A stretch of 38,744 bases of DNA from Candidatus Duberdicusella sinuisediminis. GTDB taxonomy: Bacteria; Omnitrophota; Gorgyraeia; Duberdicusellales; Duberdicusellaceae. A program made the position numbers and the translations under genes. The notes under the pieces are model-generated. The model worked only from the letters and a program-made list of their open reading frames with translations. It was not told the origin of the DNA and did no database searches. Positions 1 through 7,586 of this stretch are shown here, one piece after another. The DNA lies in the NCBI GenBank assembly GCA_003644445.1, contig QNCG01000003.1, forward strand, positions 1 to 38,744. Reading direction: 5' to 3'. Position 1 is the stretch's first letter; the number at the start of each line of letters is the position of its first letter.

Positions 1-2
1 GT

Positions 3-89
3 AGTAAGGTTTTTGACCCTTGTTTAGCTTGTGCAGTCCACTTAATTAGTTTTAAAGGAAGAAAAATAGGAGAGTTCAAAGTTGTATAA
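3..89 (+). CDS. [NiFe]-hydrogenase large subunit, C-terminal end (partial)
   Basis: Only the last 28 codons are in the window; the gene starts upstream of it. The frame reads SKVFDPCLACAVH and then a 15-residue tail. DPCxxCxxH is the C-terminal motif of [NiFe]-hydrogenase large subunits: its two cysteines ligate the Ni-Fe centre, and the maturation protease cuts after the His, so the tail LISFKGRKIGEFKVV should be removed. The DPCLACAVH form resembles cytosolic group 3 enzymes, but the subgroup cannot be fixed from this fragment. The next gene, a maturation protease, begins inside the last codons, as expected for a hydrogenase operon. Function is clear; completeness and subgroup are not. Confidence 0.85.
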   Translation, partial: SKVFDPCLACAVHLISFKGRKIGEFKVV

Positions 90-475
90 GAAAATAATAA
101 TTTTAGGTTTGGGAAATCTTCTCTATAAAGATGTTAGAAAATATAGATAAACTTATTATAATTGATGCTTTAAAAGGAGGAGGGGCCCCAGCAACAGTAT
201 ATAGAATAGATTACCAGGAATTAGAAGCAGAAATAGACTTTAATAATCTCTCCTTACACCAGCTAAGTCTCTTAGAAGTCTTAAGCCTAATAAAAAAACT
301 GGGAAAATTACCTCCCAAAGTTTTAATAATCGGGGTTGAACCTAAAGAAATAAGCCCAGGGTTAAACCTAACTTCCCGACTGAAAGAAAAACTACCCTAT
401 ATTTTGGGAGTTATTTTAAAAGAGTGCCACTTAAAAAAAGATTTAAGCTTAAGGTATGTTAATAACCAATCCTAA
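82..475 (+). pseudogene. hydrogenase maturation protease, disrupted by internal deletion and frameshift
   Basis: A TTG start at 82, with a GGAGAG ribosome site about 7 bases upstream, opens a frame beginning LYKKIIILGLGNLLYKD, the N-terminus of HycI/HybD-type proteases. That frame hits TAA at 148-150. The C-terminal two thirds continue in another frame from 131 (LENIDKLIIIDALKGGGAP, then SLHQLSLLEVL, then IGVEPKEISPGL), also typical of the family. About 40 residues expected between the two parts are missing. They would carry the conserved Glu after GNxLxxD and the Asp of DGG, two of the three Ni-binding residues; the third, His (residue 43 of the 131-475 frame), remains. An ATG at 131 could give a 114-residue protein, but it has no good ribosome site and would lack the active centre. 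Either a real pseudogene or an assembly deletion. Confidence 0.75.
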
Positions 476-1121
476 ACCCAAACAAGAGATTTTAGAATTT
501 ATAAAGGAAGAAGAAAATATCTTTATCTTAGTTTGTGGGGGATGCCCGGAAGCCTGTGAAAGTGCCTCTGATAAAAAGGTAAAAGAAATAGAGAAAGAAA
601 TTAAAGAAGCTAAAAAAAATATCACTCTAACCTTAAAGATTGACTTTCTCTGTAACAAAGCCCTCTTAACTACAAAACTTATAAACTATATAGAGAAGAT
701 AAAAAACTCTGACTCTCTCTTAGTTCTTTCCTGTGGAATTGGAGTTCAGGCACTCTCTAAATTAATCGATAAACCCCTCCATCCGGGTTTAAATACCATC
801 TACTTAGGAGGATTTCAAGGATTATGGCCTTCAGAAGAAAGATGTCAAGCCTGTGGAGATTGTCTTTTAGAATTTACTGGAGGTATATGCCCGGTTACTT
901 CCTGCAGTAAGTCTCTTCTTAATGGGCCTTGTGGAGGAACAAAAGATGGTAAGTGTGAAGTAGATAACAGTCGGGATTGTGGCTGGCAGTTAATTTACGA
1001 AAAACTAAAGAAAACCGGGAGGTTAAAAATTTTAGAAAAATTAATCCCTGCCCGCAACCATCAGAACATGCTCCCCTCTCCAGAAACTCTCCAACTCCCC
1101 TCATCAGACATTGAAAAGTAA
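456..1121 (+). CDS. metV: MetV-type protein (MTHFR_C zinc-binding domain) of the Wood-Ljungdahl pathway
   Basis: This 221-residue protein matches the stand-alone MTHFR_C domain family. In acetogens MetV partners MetF in methylenetetrahydrofolate reductase, which makes methyl-THF for the methyl branch of the pathway. Visible motifs: CGGCPEAC (27-34), SCGIGVQAL (92-100), GLNTIYLGG (111-119), ERCQACGDC (128-136), then GGICPVTSC and LLNGPCGG through GKCEV (142-169). The cysteine-rich second half fits metal binding. The start overlaps the protease reading frame by 20 bases, so it belongs to the hydrogenase operon and is the last gene before a terminator. No metF is in the window; it may lie upstream on this strand or elsewhere. 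Confidence 0.88.
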   Translation: MLITNPKPKQEILEFIKEEENIFILVCGGCPEACESASDKKVKEIEKEIKEAKKNITLTLKIDFLCNKALLTTKLINYIEKIKNSDSLLVLSCGIGVQALSKLIDKPLHPGLNTIYLGGFQGLWPSEERCQACGDCLLEFTGGICPVTSCSKSLLNGPCGGTKDGKCEVDNSRDCGWQLIYEKLKKTGRLKILEKLIPARNHQNMLPSPETLQLPSSDIEK

Positions 1122-1122
1122 A

Positions 1123-1176
1123 CCCTAACTTGACAAAATGTTTTCAAAAGAAAGTGTCAAGTTAGGGAGGTTTTTT
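1123..1176. terminator. bidirectional rho-independent terminator between metV and folD
   Basis: A perfect 13-bp inverted repeat (CCCTAACTTGACA at 1123-1135 and its complement at 1155-1167) surrounds a 19-base loop. On the + strand the stem is followed within three bases by six T at 1171-1176. On the - strand it is followed by TTTACTTTTC. It can therefore end both converging operons. The folD stop codon (1157-1159) and the codons just before it lie inside the right arm, so folD ends within the hairpin. Confidence 0.88.
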
Positions 1177-2074
1177 GGAATTTTGCACATTCTACGGTAT
1201 TCCTCAAAAGTAAAGCAGTAGTTAAAGGCCCTACTCCTCCGGGAACAGGGGTTATATAAGAACAGATTTCTTTAGCCTTTTCAAATTCTACATCTCCTAC
1301 AATCTGAAACTTAGGTCTTCCTTTTTCATCTAATACCGGCCTTCCTTCTTCATCCAATACCGGGACCCTATTTATACCCACATCTATCACTATTGCTCCT
1401 TCTTTTAAGCTATCAGCCTTAATTAGCTGAGGTTTACCTACTGCTACAATTAAAATTTCAGCTCGCCGGGTATGGAAAGTTAAATCCTGAGTAGCAATGT
1501 GGCAGACCGTAATCGTAGGAGAAGAAAACTGTGATTGCAGTAAAAGTAAGCTTAAAGGTTTGCCTACTATCTCACTGTGGCCCACAATAACTGTTTCTTT
1601 TCCCTTCAAATCCTGGCCGGTAGATTTTAAAAGCTCAACTACTGCCCCTGCTGTGGGAGGAGAAATCTTATTATCCCCATAAATAATTCTTCCCATATTT
1701 AAAGGATGGATACTCTCTACATCTTTTAAAGGAGAAAGTTTCACTTGAATCTGGCGAGCATTTAAATGAGAAGGTAAAGGCATCTGTAAGATTATCCCAG
1801 TAATTTTCTTATCCTGATTGAGAGATTCAATAAAGTTTACAAGCTCTTCCTGGGTAATTTGAGAAGGGAGTTCCTTGATTTGGTAGTCAATGCCTAATTC
1901 TTGAGAAGCTTTCTTCTGTTGTTTTAAATAAACCCGAGAAGAAGGGTTCTCTCCAACCTGGACTGCTGATAAAAGGAGAGGGAATCCTTCTTTCTTTAAA
2001 GCCTCAATATCTTTTTTTACCCCCTCTTTAATCTTCTCAGCAAGGGGTCTTCCCTCTAATAACTTTGCAGACAT
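1157..2074 (-). CDS. folD: FolD family methylene-THF dehydrogenase, cyclohydrolase lysine missing
   Basis: Oxidises or reduces between 5,10-methylene- and methenyl-THF; most FolD proteins also hydrolyse methenyl-THF. Family motifs: VGENPSSRVYL (40-50), LQMPLP (96-101), the nucleotide-site VIVGHSEIVGKP (162-173) and PVPGGVGPLT (276-285). The lysine four residues after the active-site Tyr (E. coli Tyr50/Lys54) is Gln here (Tyr49/Gln53), and Asp121 of E. coli is Glu120; Gln97 is kept. Lys is needed for cyclohydrolase activity, so this protein is probably mainly a dehydrogenase, with FchA next door doing the hydrolysis. An octapeptide, VLDExGRP, is repeated in tandem at 239-254. I chose the ATG at 2074, which has AAAGGAG six bases upstream, over a TTG 18 bases further upstream; 305 residues is near normal. 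Confidence 0.93.
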   Translation of the reverse strand: MSAKLLEGRPLAEKIKEGVKKDIEALKKEGFPLLLSAVQVGENPSSRVYLKQQKKASQELGIDYQIKELPSQITQEELVNFIESLNQDKKITGIILQMPLPSHLNARQIQVKLSPLKDVESIHPLNMGRIIYGDNKISPPTAGAVVELLKSTGQDLKGKETVIVGHSEIVGKPLSLLLLQSQFSSPTITVCHIATQDLTFHTRRAEILIVAVGKPQLIKADSLKEGAIVIDVGINRVPVLDEEGRPVLDEKGRPKFQIVGDVEFEKAKEICSYITPVPGGVGPLTTALLLRNTVECAKFQKTSLT

Positions 2075-2095
2075 AGTTTTCTCCTTTCTCAAAAC

Positions 2096-2689
2096 TTACA
2101 ATCTACAATAAACTTTTTTTAATACCTCTTCTTTAATCTTCTTTACTTCCTCAGACTCTTCTTTTAAACTTTGCTGAATTTTCTTCAATAACTCTCTATC
2201 TTTTAAATTTTTTAGATTTATTCTCACATTTAGTTCTGCCGAATTAAACCCCGCAGTTAAAAATAACACCCCTCCCCCTATATCAGTTATCAGATTAGGA
2301 TTAGCCTTTTCTAAAATAACTTTAGATAACCTTAAACCCTCTAAGGAAGATTCACAAATCTTCAAAGGAACTTCTATTGCTTTTTTTAAGGCGGATTGGA
2401 CTTTCTCTTCTTCCTTAAGCCTATAGGCTAAAGATAACTCCTGATAAGAAAATACATCTTTATCAATTAACTCCTCTAATCCCCTTCTTAAAGAAATTAA
2501 CTTTTCTAAAATCTCTTTAATCTCAGCTTCAACTTCTCTGTACTTAGGTTTTCCCAAGGTAAAATTACAACTCATCTCTAATAAAGCTATCCCCAAACAA
2601 GCCACTAAACCTGAAGCGCTTCCTCCTCCCGGAGCAGGCAATTTACCTGCTAAATCCTCTAAATACTCACTAAATTTCTCCTTATACAT
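2096..2689 (-). CDS. fchA: methenyl-THF cyclohydrolase, FTCD cyclodeaminase-like (FchA)
   Basis: A 197-residue stand-alone member of the formiminotransferase-cyclodeaminase family. The N-terminus EYLEDLAGKLPAPGGGSASG is the family signature (folate-binding loop PGGGSAS). In clostridia and acetogens FchA hydrolyses 5,10-methenyl-THF to and from 10-formyl-THF; some relatives act on formimino-THF instead. The position between fhs and folD, and the lost catalytic lysine in that FolD, favour the cyclohydrolase role. It follows fhs by 7 bases and precedes the folD start by about 20, so all three should be on one transcript. Confidence 0.88.
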   Translation of the reverse strand: MYKEKFSEYLEDLAGKLPAPGGGSASGLVACLGIALLEMSCNFTLGKPKYREVEAEIKEILEKLISLRRGLEELIDKDVFSYQELSLAYRLKEEEKVQSALKKAIEVPLKICESSLEGLRLSKVILEKANPNLITDIGGGVLFLTAGFNSAELNVRINLKNLKDRELLKKIQQSLKEESEEVKKIKEEVLKKVYCRL

Positions 2690-2696
2690 CTTTAGT

Positions 2697-4397
2697 CTAA
2701 AAGAGTCCTTTTATCCTTCCTTTAGCATCAATATCTACTTTTTCTCCCGCCGGATGTGTAGGAAGCCCGGGCATAGTTCTAATCTTTCCACACAAAGGAT
2801 ACAAAAACCCTGCTCCTGCTGAAGTTCTTATATCTACTACCGGCAAAGTAAAGTTAACAGGCCTTCCCTTAAGTTTAGGGTCATGAGATAAAGAAAGGTG
2901 GGTCTTAGCCATACATACAGGAAGGTTGCTTAAACCCCACTCCTTATAAAGCTTAATCTTTCTCTCTGCCTCTTCTGAGTAAGAAACTCCTTCTGCTCCA
3001 TAAATCTTAGTAGCAATCGTTTCTATCTTCTTCTTAATTGGCCAGTCTAAAGGGTAAAGAAATTTAAATCTGGACTTCTTTTTAACTGCTGTAATTACCG
3101 CTTTAGCTAAATCTATCCCTCCTATTGAACCTTTAGCCCACAATTGGCTTACTACACTGAAATCAGCCCCGAACTCTTTTGCTTTCTTCATAATAAATCC
3201 TAATTCTTTAGGAGTATCAGTATTAAACCTATTTATAGCCACAACTACCGGCAAACCGAATATTTTTATATTCTCAATCTGTTTTTCTAAATTAGGTAGG
3301 CCCTCTTCAATAGTTTTCAGGTCTTCTTGTAATAAAGAGGAGGGAAGGGGCTTCCCCGGAACTATCTTAAACCTTCCTGAATGCATCTTTAAAGCCCGGA
3401 CAGAACAAACTAAAACTGCACAATCCGGTTTAAGCCCACTTACTCTACATTTTATATTAAAAAATTTCTCGGCTCCACAATCAGCACCAAAACCAGTCTC
3501 AGTTATTACAAAATCAGAAAGTCTAATAGCAATTAAGTCAGCCAAAACCGAGCTATTTCCGTGGGCAATATTAGCAAAAGGGCCAGTATGGACAAAACAG
3601 GGAGTATGTTCTGTAGTCTGTAAAAGATTAGGCTTTAAAGCATCTTTTAGCAAAACGGCCATAGCTCCTGCTACTTTTATATCTTCAGAAGTTACTGGTT
3701 CTCCTCTCCTATTAGTAGCTAAAATTATCCTGCTTATCCTTTGTCTTAAATCTTTAAGATTTTTAGCCAAAGCTAAAATAGCCATAAGTTCTGAAGCTGG
3801 AGCAATATCAAATCCCGAATCTCTTTCAAAGCCATCTTCCTTTGAGCCTAAGCCAATCTTAATATTCCTTAAAAATCTATCGGAAACATCTACAACCCTT
3901 CTCCATAAAACAGAATCAGGGTCAATGTCTAAAGGATTACCTTTAAACATAGAATTGTCTAAAAAAGCTGAACAAAGATTATGAGCAATACTTACTGCGT
4001 GAACATCTCCAGTTAAATGAAGATTAACATCTTCCATAGGAAGCACCTGGGAATACCCTCCACCGGCTGCTCCTCCTTTTATCCCGAATACCGGGCCTAA
4101 AGAAGGCTGGCGAATGCAGACTATAGATTTCTTACCTGCCCTATTTAAAGCCATAGAAAGACCAATAGTAGTTACAGTCTTTCCTTCGCCTAAAGGAGTA
4201 GGGGTAATAGCTGTAACTAAAACATACTTTCCTTTCTTTCTTTTTTTAAGTCTTTTAAGCACTTCTAATTTTACTTTAGCCTTATAGTTTCCGTAGAGTT
4301 CTATCTCTTTTTCTCTTAACCCTATTTTTTTAGCTATCTCTTTTATAGGTTTTAGCTTTATTCTCTGGGCTATTTCTAAATCAGAAGGTATCTTCAT
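2697..4397 (-). CDS. fhs: formate--tetrahydrofolate ligase
   Basis: ATP-dependent condensation of formate with THF to 10-formyl-THF, the formate-fixing step of the methyl branch. The 566-residue length is normal. Motifs seen: the phosphate loop TPTPLGEGKT (65-74), FGIKGGAAGGGYSQV, EDVNLHLTGDVHA, GFGADCGAEKFFNIKCR and TMPGLPTHPAG near the C-terminus. The start codon overlaps the stop of the upstream MetE-like gene as ATGA, so the two are probably translationally coupled. The product could feed the Wood-Ljungdahl pathway or purine synthesis; purH is two genes upstream. Confidence 0.97.
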   Translation of the reverse strand: MKIPSDLEIAQRIKLKPIKEIAKKIGLREKEIELYGNYKAKVKLEVLKRLKKRKKGKYVLVTAITPTPLGEGKTVTTIGLSMALNRAGKKSIVCIRQPSLGPVFGIKGGAAGGGYSQVLPMEDVNLHLTGDVHAVSIAHNLCSAFLDNSMFKGNPLDIDPDSVLWRRVVDVSDRFLRNIKIGLGSKEDGFERDSGFDIAPASELMAILALAKNLKDLRQRISRIILATNRRGEPVTSEDIKVAGAMAVLLKDALKPNLLQTTEHTPCFVHTGPFANIAHGNSSVLADLIAIRLSDFVITETGFGADCGAEKFFNIKCRVSGLKPDCAVLVCSVRALKMHSGRFKIVPGKPLPSSLLQEDLKTIEEGLPNLEKQIENIKIFGLPVVVAINRFNTDTPKELGFIMKKAKEFGADFSVVSQLWAKGSIGGIDLAKAVITAVKKKSRFKFLYPLDWPIKKKIETIATKIYGAEGVSYSEEAERKIKLYKEWGLSNLPVCMAKTHLSLSHDPKLKGRPVNFTLPVVDIRTSAGAGFLYPLCGKIRTMPGLPTHPAGEKVDIDAKGRIKGLF

Positions 4398-5089
4398 TTA
4401 CTCACTTCCCCAGCTATCTTTCTTAATCTTTCTAAATATCGGGGAGGATCCTCCGGGTTATACAAAGAAGAACCCATTCCACAAGGAAGGGTTATCAAAT
4501 CTCCAGGCTTAAAATCTTTAATATCTTCCCTTTTTTCTACTCCCCAGGAAATTCTCTTGCCACTTCTATATTTAGAATATTTAGTAATATCATATTTAGA
4601 AGCATCGAAGCTAATAATCTCTACAGAAGAAGAAAATACTTCATCCCAATTCATATTCCCACAGATATGTACTCCCGGAATAACTTTAAAATTAGAAAAT
4701 ATTACCTCCCAAAGTTCTTTAAAATTAACTCCTGAATATCCTAAAGCCGGCTCATCTAAAAAAAGAATTATTTCCTGAGCAGATAAACCTTCTAAGATTT
4801 GGGAAATATGCTCGTATATTCGGGAGATAGCTTCCCCTTTAGAATAACCAGCCTGAATTAAAGTAGCTGGGCCTACACACTGAACTTTTACTAAACTAAA
4901 TTTATGCTTTTTAAATTCTTCTAAACAGCTGAGTTTACCGGGATGCTTTATATATTCTAACATCGCGTCCCCTCTTTTAGGGAGTTCCGGCAAAAAAGGT
5001 ATATCGTGTTTTAAGCTATAATCTACAGCTTCTTTTACATCAGTATAAGGCAAAGAGCCTATTTGAGTAATTATTTTGCTCGAGTTCAT
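4394..5089 (-). CDS. MetE/UROD-like TIM-barrel protein, probable zinc methyltransferase
   Basis: This 231-residue protein resembles the C-terminal catalytic barrel of cobalamin-independent methionine synthase (MetE; COG0620/UROD superfamily) but is much shorter than full MetE (about 750). Visible: IGSLPYTDVKEAVDYSLKHD at the N-terminus, FLDEPALGYSG (110-120), GVHICGNMNW (139-148) and LPCGMGS (201-207). His141, Cys143 and Cys203 correspond to the His-x-Cys and distal Cys that bind zinc in MetE. The N-terminal half of MetE is absent. The substrate is unknown; the position next to fhs-fchA-folD suggests a C1 or methyl-transfer role. It has no clear ribosome site and begins three bases after the purH stop. 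Confidence 0.7.
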   Translation of the reverse strand: MNSSKIITQIGSLPYTDVKEAVDYSLKHDIPFLPELPKRGDAMLEYIKHPGKLSCLEEFKKHKFSLVKVQCVGPATLIQAGYSKGEAISRIYEHISQILEGLSAQEIILFLDEPALGYSGVNFKELWEVIFSNFKVIPGVHICGNMNWDEVFSSSVEIISFDASKYDITKYSKYRSGKRISWGVEKREDIKDFKPGDLITLPCGMGSSLYNPEDPPRYLERLRKIAGEVSK

Positions 5090-5092
5090 AAT

Positions 5093-6643
5093 TTAGTGTT
5101 TAAAGTGCCTTATCCCGGTAAAAACCATACTTATTCCGTATCTATCACAAGCAGAAATTACTTCTTTATCCCGGATAGAACCTCCCGGTTGAATTATAGC
5201 TTTAATTCCTGCCCGGTGAGCTTCTTCTATAGCGTCAGGCTTAGGAAAGAAAGCATCACTGGCTAAAACTGAGTCCTTAGCCCTTTCTCCTGCTTTTCTT
5301 ACCGAAATTATTACCGAATCCACCCTGCTCATCTGGCCTGCTCCAATACCTACTGTCTTTTTACCCTTTGCTAAAACTATGGCATTGCTCTTTACATGCT
5401 TTACTACCTTATAAGCAAATAAAAGAGAAGTAAACTCTCCTGGAATAGGAGATTTCTTAGTAACTACCTTTAAATTACTTTCTTCGATATTCTCCAAATC
5501 CTTATCCTGAACTAAAAATCCTCCCCCTACCCTCCTAAAATCTAAATAATCTCTAAAAGAATCAAAATCTGCTTCTATTATCCTTAAATTCTTCTTCTGA
5601 GAAAAAATCTCTAAAGAAGATTTCTCATAAGAAGGAGCGATAATACACTCTACAAAATCAGCCTCTTTCATTATAACTTCAGCAGTATTTTTATCTACTT
5701 CTCTGTTAAAACCAACGATACTCCCAAAAGCACTCAGCCTATCACAATCTAAAGCATCTAAATAGGCTCCGGCTACATTCTCAGCAGAAGCTACCCCACA
5801 GGGGTTGTTATGTTTTATTATAGCACAAGCTGGCTCAATAAACTCCTTAACTATCTCTACTGCTGAATTTAAGTCTAAGATATTGTTAAAAGAAAGTTCT
5901 TTTCCCTGATACTGCTTAATTGAAGAAAACCCTCCCGGAAAACTTAAATCTCTATAGAAACTCGCCTTTTGGTGAGGATTTTCTCCATACCTTAAATCTC
6001 TTACCTTTTCCAAACTTAAGGTGAGTCTTTGAGGAAAAAGCTTTTCTTCCTTAAACTCTGCACTTAAATAATTAAATATAGCTGTATCATATTCAGATGT
6101 CCTTCTAAATACCTCTAAGGCTAAATCTTTAAGAGTCTCCTCAGAAAGACAGCCTTTGTTATCTTTAAGCTCTTTTGTTATCAAGGGATATTGAGAAGGT
6201 GAAGTTACTACTGCCACAGCCTTATAATTTTTAGCAGCACTCCTTAACATAGTAGGCCCTCCTATATCTATATTTTCTACAGCTTCTTCTAAACTTACAC
6301 CTTTTTGCTGGACAACTTTCTCAAAAGGGTATAAGTTCACTACCACCATATCAATCAACTTTATATTGTGTTTCTTAATTTCTTCTAAATGATTAGAATT
6401 ATCCCTCAAAGCTAACAACCCAGCGTGGATTTTAGGGTGAAGGGTTTTAACTCTTCCTTCAAGCATTTCAGGAAAGCCTGTGTATTCAGAAACATCTTTA
6501 ACAGCTATGCCCAGTTCTCTTATCTTTTTAGCTGTTCCTCCTGTAGAAAGAATTTCTACCCCCAACTCAGAAAGACACTTTACTAAATCTTCTAACCCTT
6601 GCTTATCAGAAACACTTATTAAAGCCCTCTTAACTTTGAGCAT
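5093..6643 (-). CDS. purH: bifunctional AICAR transformylase / IMP cyclohydrolase
   Basis: Catalyses the last two steps of IMP synthesis, using 10-formyl-THF. The N-terminal MGS-like domain carries STGGTAKKIRELG and TLHPKIHAGLLALRD. The C-terminal transformylase domain carries LRYGENPHQKASFY, the catalytic pair in IIKHNNPCGVAS, and IQPGGSIRDKEV. The length of 516 is normal. A strong ribosome site, GGGAGGAGG, lies just before the ATG. It sits directly upstream of the folate C1 genes that supply its formyl donor. Confidence 0.97.
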   Translation of the reverse strand: MLKVKRALISVSDKQGLEDLVKCLSELGVEILSTGGTAKKIRELGIAVKDVSEYTGFPEMLEGRVKTLHPKIHAGLLALRDNSNHLEEIKKHNIKLIDMVVVNLYPFEKVVQQKGVSLEEAVENIDIGGPTMLRSAAKNYKAVAVVTSPSQYPLITKELKDNKGCLSEETLKDLALEVFRRTSEYDTAIFNYLSAEFKEEKLFPQRLTLSLEKVRDLRYGENPHQKASFYRDLSFPGGFSSIKQYQGKELSFNNILDLNSAVEIVKEFIEPACAIIKHNNPCGVASAENVAGAYLDALDCDRLSAFGSIVGFNREVDKNTAEVIMKEADFVECIIAPSYEKSSLEIFSQKKNLRIIEADFDSFRDYLDFRRVGGGFLVQDKDLENIEESNLKVVTKKSPIPGEFTSLLFAYKVVKHVKSNAIVLAKGKKTVGIGAGQMSRVDSVIISVRKAGERAKDSVLASDAFFPKPDAIEEAHRAGIKAIIQPGGSIRDKEVISACDRYGISMVFTGIRHFKH

Positions 6644-6683
6644 CTTACCTCCTCCCTTCTATAAAACGTTTAAAAATTAACCC

Positions 6684-7586
6684 TTACAGTCTAAATGTCT
6701 GCTTCAATTCTCTGAGGTTATCAGCTACCACTTTTGCTTGCTCAGAAGCTAAGTATTTATTGTTACCAAAGGTTTGTTCTAAAACTTCAGGATTTATTAT
6801 ATCTCCACAGGCAAAACAAATATCATTAACCTTTAAATACTCATCTACTTTTAAAAATCCTTCCTGGGATAATAAATCAGGGTAATCTCTCAACAAAGAA
6901 GTATAAGGAAGGTATCCCGAATCTATTATAAGCACATCACAGGCTAAAAACTTCCCGCTAGAAAGTTTAACTGCCCTAATTCTTCCTTCTCCCAAACTTT
7001 CAGCTATCTGAGAATTAAAGTACAAACTGTCTTCTCCCAAACAAGAAATAAGTTCCTTTTTTAATTCTTCAGAAAGAGAAGGATTATCTATTATTATCTT
7101 TACATCCTTGTTTAAGGAATGTAAGGCCTTAGCTAAGTTAAAGCCTAAAATAGTCTTCGCATAAACAATAATATGTTCATAAATTATTATGTCCTGTTTA
7201 AGTTTCAAAACCTGTTCTCCTAAATAGTAAACTCCCTCCTTATATACACCGGGAAAAACCACCCTTTCTGCTCTTAACCCACAGCAAAGAACAATTTTAT
7301 CAAATTCTAAACTCTGATACTCTTTTAAAAAAACCTTTCTCTTTTCCAGATTTACTTTTAAGACTCTGTCCTGTATTATCTCCAAAGAAGGGATATTATT
7401 TTTTAAATCTTCTAAAGAAAGGAAAAAATCCTGATTATTTATCTCATCAAGCAACCAGTCAATAAAAAGATGTTTCCTAAAAGGTGGGTTTTCTTTTTCT
7501 ATTAAAGAAATTTTAAAGTCGGAATCTTTTAATTTTTCTATTAAAGAAACTCCTGCTATTCCTGCTCCTACTACTACTAATTTCAT
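6684..7586 (-). CDS. FAD-dependent pyridine nucleotide-disulfide oxidoreductase-like protein, NAD site degenerate
   Basis: A 300-residue flavoprotein of the rubredoxin reductase/NADH oxidase type. The N-terminal FAD motif is intact (VVGAGIAG, 5-12), and the second FAD signature, ICFACGDI, is near residue 253. The central dinucleotide-binding segment, where relatives have GxGxxG, reads VYAKTILGFNLAKAL (141-155) and lacks the first glycines, so normal NAD(P)H binding is doubtful. No redox-active CxxC disulfide is seen in the N-terminal half. It is shorter than typical relatives (about 400), lacking the C-terminal dimer domain. Its start overlaps the yraN stop by ATGA. Function unknown. Confidence 0.72.
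   Translation of the reverse strand: MKLVVVGAGIAGVSLIEKLKDSDFKISLIEKENPPFRKHLFIDWLLDEINNQDFFLSLEDLKNNIPSLEIIQDRVLKVNLEKRKVFLKEYQSLEFDKIVLCCGLRAERVVFPGVYKEGVYYLGEQVLKLKQDIIIYEHIIVYAKTILGFNLAKALHSLNKDVKIIIDNPSLSEELKKELISCLGEDSLYFNSQIAESLGEGRIRAVKLSSGKFLACDVLIIDSGYLPYTSLLRDYPDLLSQEGFLKVDEYLKVNDICFACGDIINPEVLEQTFGNNKYLASEQAKVVADNLRELKQTFRL

Noticed and set aside
131-475. A free-standing 114-residue gene from the ATG at 131
   Set aside because: The upstream frame carries the family N-terminus and the ribosome site, so this is the tail of a disrupted protease rather than an independent gene.
919-1104. Minus-strand open frame opposite metV
   Set aside because: It lies wholly under a well-supported gene, has no recognisable motifs and no ribosome site.
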